Source of the DNA: Siphonodentalium dalli
Lineage: Eukaryota; Mollusca; Scaphopoda; Gadilida; Siphonodentaliidae
DNA length: 64,000 nucleotides
Assembly (NCBI GenBank): GCA_032622095.1
Contig: CP136061.1
Location: 91,117,845-91,181,844 of the forward strand
Reading direction: 5' to 3'
A program made the translations under genes and the position numbers. Shown here piece by piece: positions 57,101 to 60,100 of this stretch. Below the pieces are notes generated by a model. That model made no database searches, had not been told where the DNA came from, and was given only the letters and a program-made list of their open reading frames with translations. Positions within the stretch are counted from its first letter, which is position 1, and every line of letters starts with the position of its first letter.

Positions 57101-60100
57101 TGATACCATTGTATCTCAAAGATTGAATAGTGCATGATGTTTCAGGATAGTGAAAGATAACAGACATTTAATAAGAGTAATTTTCAGGGTTTTCGTGATA
57201 TTCCCGTTATATTTTTCCACTGGAATATTACCATAAAATAAACGCCCCAGCACTTGACACCATGACGTCATTTAGCATTGAAGAGGTTAATTTTAATCGC
57301 TATACAAAAACAATTGTGGTATATTTTTTAGATGAGAATGCACATAAATAGACCGAACAGACCAGTTTGCTAGTCTGATTTATGATTCATTACTCTCATT
57401 GATTTTAAACATGAAGAATGGCGATTGTTATCTCAGCCGAGATATTTGATTGGGTAATTTTGGACAAAAATGAATAACACGGAATCCATCAATAAAACAT
57501 ATGTTAGTGAAATATTGGCAACGGGCTGCTAATACTAGATCTGGAGCCAGATGTGGAGGTGGAATGTTATATAAATTCATGACCATGCATGCTTTTCAAA
57601 ATGTTTTGACATGAGAAACGCGAAATTTACTTTGCATGGCCTAACAACTGTAGATCAAGTAATATAAAACTGCTCAATTAAACTGAGATAATACCATGTG
57701 CAATGCACGATTGAAACTACAGTCAGACTCAAAACAGTATAGAACTACTACAAAACACACCTTGGTACATTGACAACAAAACACTACCTTTCATCTAAAT
57801 ATTTAGTCGATCTTCATGCAACATATACTGGAGTAAAATATGGTGTCATTTGTCTCCAGTAGTGGTATGTTCTACGAAATCAATAAATTGTTCTGTATAA
57901 AAGTATTTTGCATATTTACGGACCTATTTCGAATTGCAGAATGTGGAAAAGAAGCGACAAAGTATGGCATCATTTGTGTCCAGAGTGGTATTGTCTATGA
58001 AATCAATACATTTCTCCAAGACGTAAGTCGATATGAAAGTATTTTGAAAATTTACAGACCTATTTGCAGAACGTGACAGATAAGCGCCAAAGCAAGAATT
58101 ACTCAGCCTAATATATAACTCCAAACAGCCTCAGACCATGAACTTTTAATGTATTCAGGCCAGTAATATGGTGCTGGGCATTTGCAGGATGAGGTGCACA
58201 GAGTGTGAATGTAGTGATGCTACTCTGGCACAGCAGGCTAGCATCATCATATTCATCCTCTGGAAACCACATTCTGCATGGCCTAATTTGTTATTTGAGA
58301 CCTAGACTCAGATTTAAGTTCCCAGATAGTGAAGATGGTGATGTGCACCATTAGGCACCTCGATTAGGCATTGTGTCATCTGCCAATTTGGAGATTATAA
58401 CAAAACTTAAAATGAAGTAGAAACTTTCTAAAGAATTTTGATTATAAAGCTACGTTCCCAGAAAAGATGAAGCCTAAGCAGAATGGGGTTCCAGGTGGTG
58501 AATTTAGTAATGCTAGCCCGCTGTCTGGGGTAATGCCACTCAATTCACTCTCTAGAGACCTCATTCTGCAATGACGGGCCACCATATTATGAGGCCTGAA
58601 TGTAATGTTGCATGTAATACAAGTAGTGTTACCTCCACTACATGTGTAGCCGTCAGCTTCCATGGTATATCCAGGAAGGCAGCTGCATGTGTAAGATCCT
58701 TGAGTATTCCTACATCTGTGCGTACAAGGGATTGTCCTCTCGTCACACTCATTAATATCTGGAAATAAGCAACCCCCAGATCACTTATATAAAATATATG
58801 CCATATTATATACCATTTGAAAGAGGAAGTTCAAAAACATTGTATTATCAACTTATCTGGTGTAATAAACTGTGAACATGTTTTTGTTTAGTTACCAACA
58901 TGTTATTTCATCTAGATTGTAGTAAAACGTGTATTATTTTCAATAGATGGAAACTAACTCTATATCTTAAAGATAGAGTTATACCTCGTCCATTGGAAAT
59001 TCATTTTTAGTTTTCATCTTCTGAGACAGAGTTGTTTCAAATGGTAAATTACAGTATTTTTCAGCTATGAATTTGTGCATACAGGTGCGCAAATTTGAAT
59101 TCAACTGAGTGAAAAATAATACGGCATTGAAGTTAAACATGAGTAAGGTAATTGCATGAACACACAACTTGTTTATTTAACTCTTCTATGACTGGAGCAT
59201 CCTGAATTTTAGATTGAACTCCTCGCTCAATTTAGTTTTAGTTTTGTTTTGTTTTTGTTTTTTTTAAATCTAAATTTTGAAAAACGCTGTTATAACATCT
59301 GCCAGGTTACCCCGATGTCACCACAACAAATTCGGTAGAATCAGTCCTGGGGTCTGGGAGAAAAAATCCAGACAGACAGACATACAGATAAACATATCCT
59401 ACTCTTATACATTGTATATAATGATAATGCACAGAGAAAACAGCGCTATTCAAGAAATGCTTGCACAATGGCATAAAAAAACACAGAATGACATCACGCC
59501 AAAGATTTAAGGTTCATGGCTATATTTACGGTGTTGTAAACGGACCAACAGCCCAATAACAAGAGTTTCATACCCTCACACAGGTTGGAGAGCATCCTGA
59601 ATCCACTGTTACATTGGCAGTAGTAACTTCCTTCTGTGTTGAAACATGCACTGTTGGATGGACAGTCAGGGTTGTTGTCACATTCATTTATATCTGTGTA
59701 TCAATAAGATTATAAGATATAACTGGAGCAGTATGGTTTCTTGGGGGTTCACGACCAGGAACATATGTCACTAATCATGTCTCTAATCCAAAGCGTTTTT
59801 TTGTCATAAATTTTGTTTAACCCTTTACCCAACAAATCGGCCAAAAACGCCCAAAGAAAGCTTCAACGGCCTAAAATATCTTCGGTCTGTCTCACTAATA
59901 CCATACAAATATGGATATCATTGGAACCGGTTCATTGACCACATTGTGATGGTTACAGTTATGCCCTGTGCCAATGCAGTCTCTTATATATGCGAGTCGA
60001 CCATATGTCGCCTCGCATATATAAGAGAATGCATCGGCCTAAACAAAAAACAATTAAAAAACAATTTTATAATTTTTTCTTACATTTTTTAACAATTTTT

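Noticed and set aside
59277-59510. 77-residue plus-strand frame
   Set aside because: No domain; overlaps an intron with dispersed repeat sequence.
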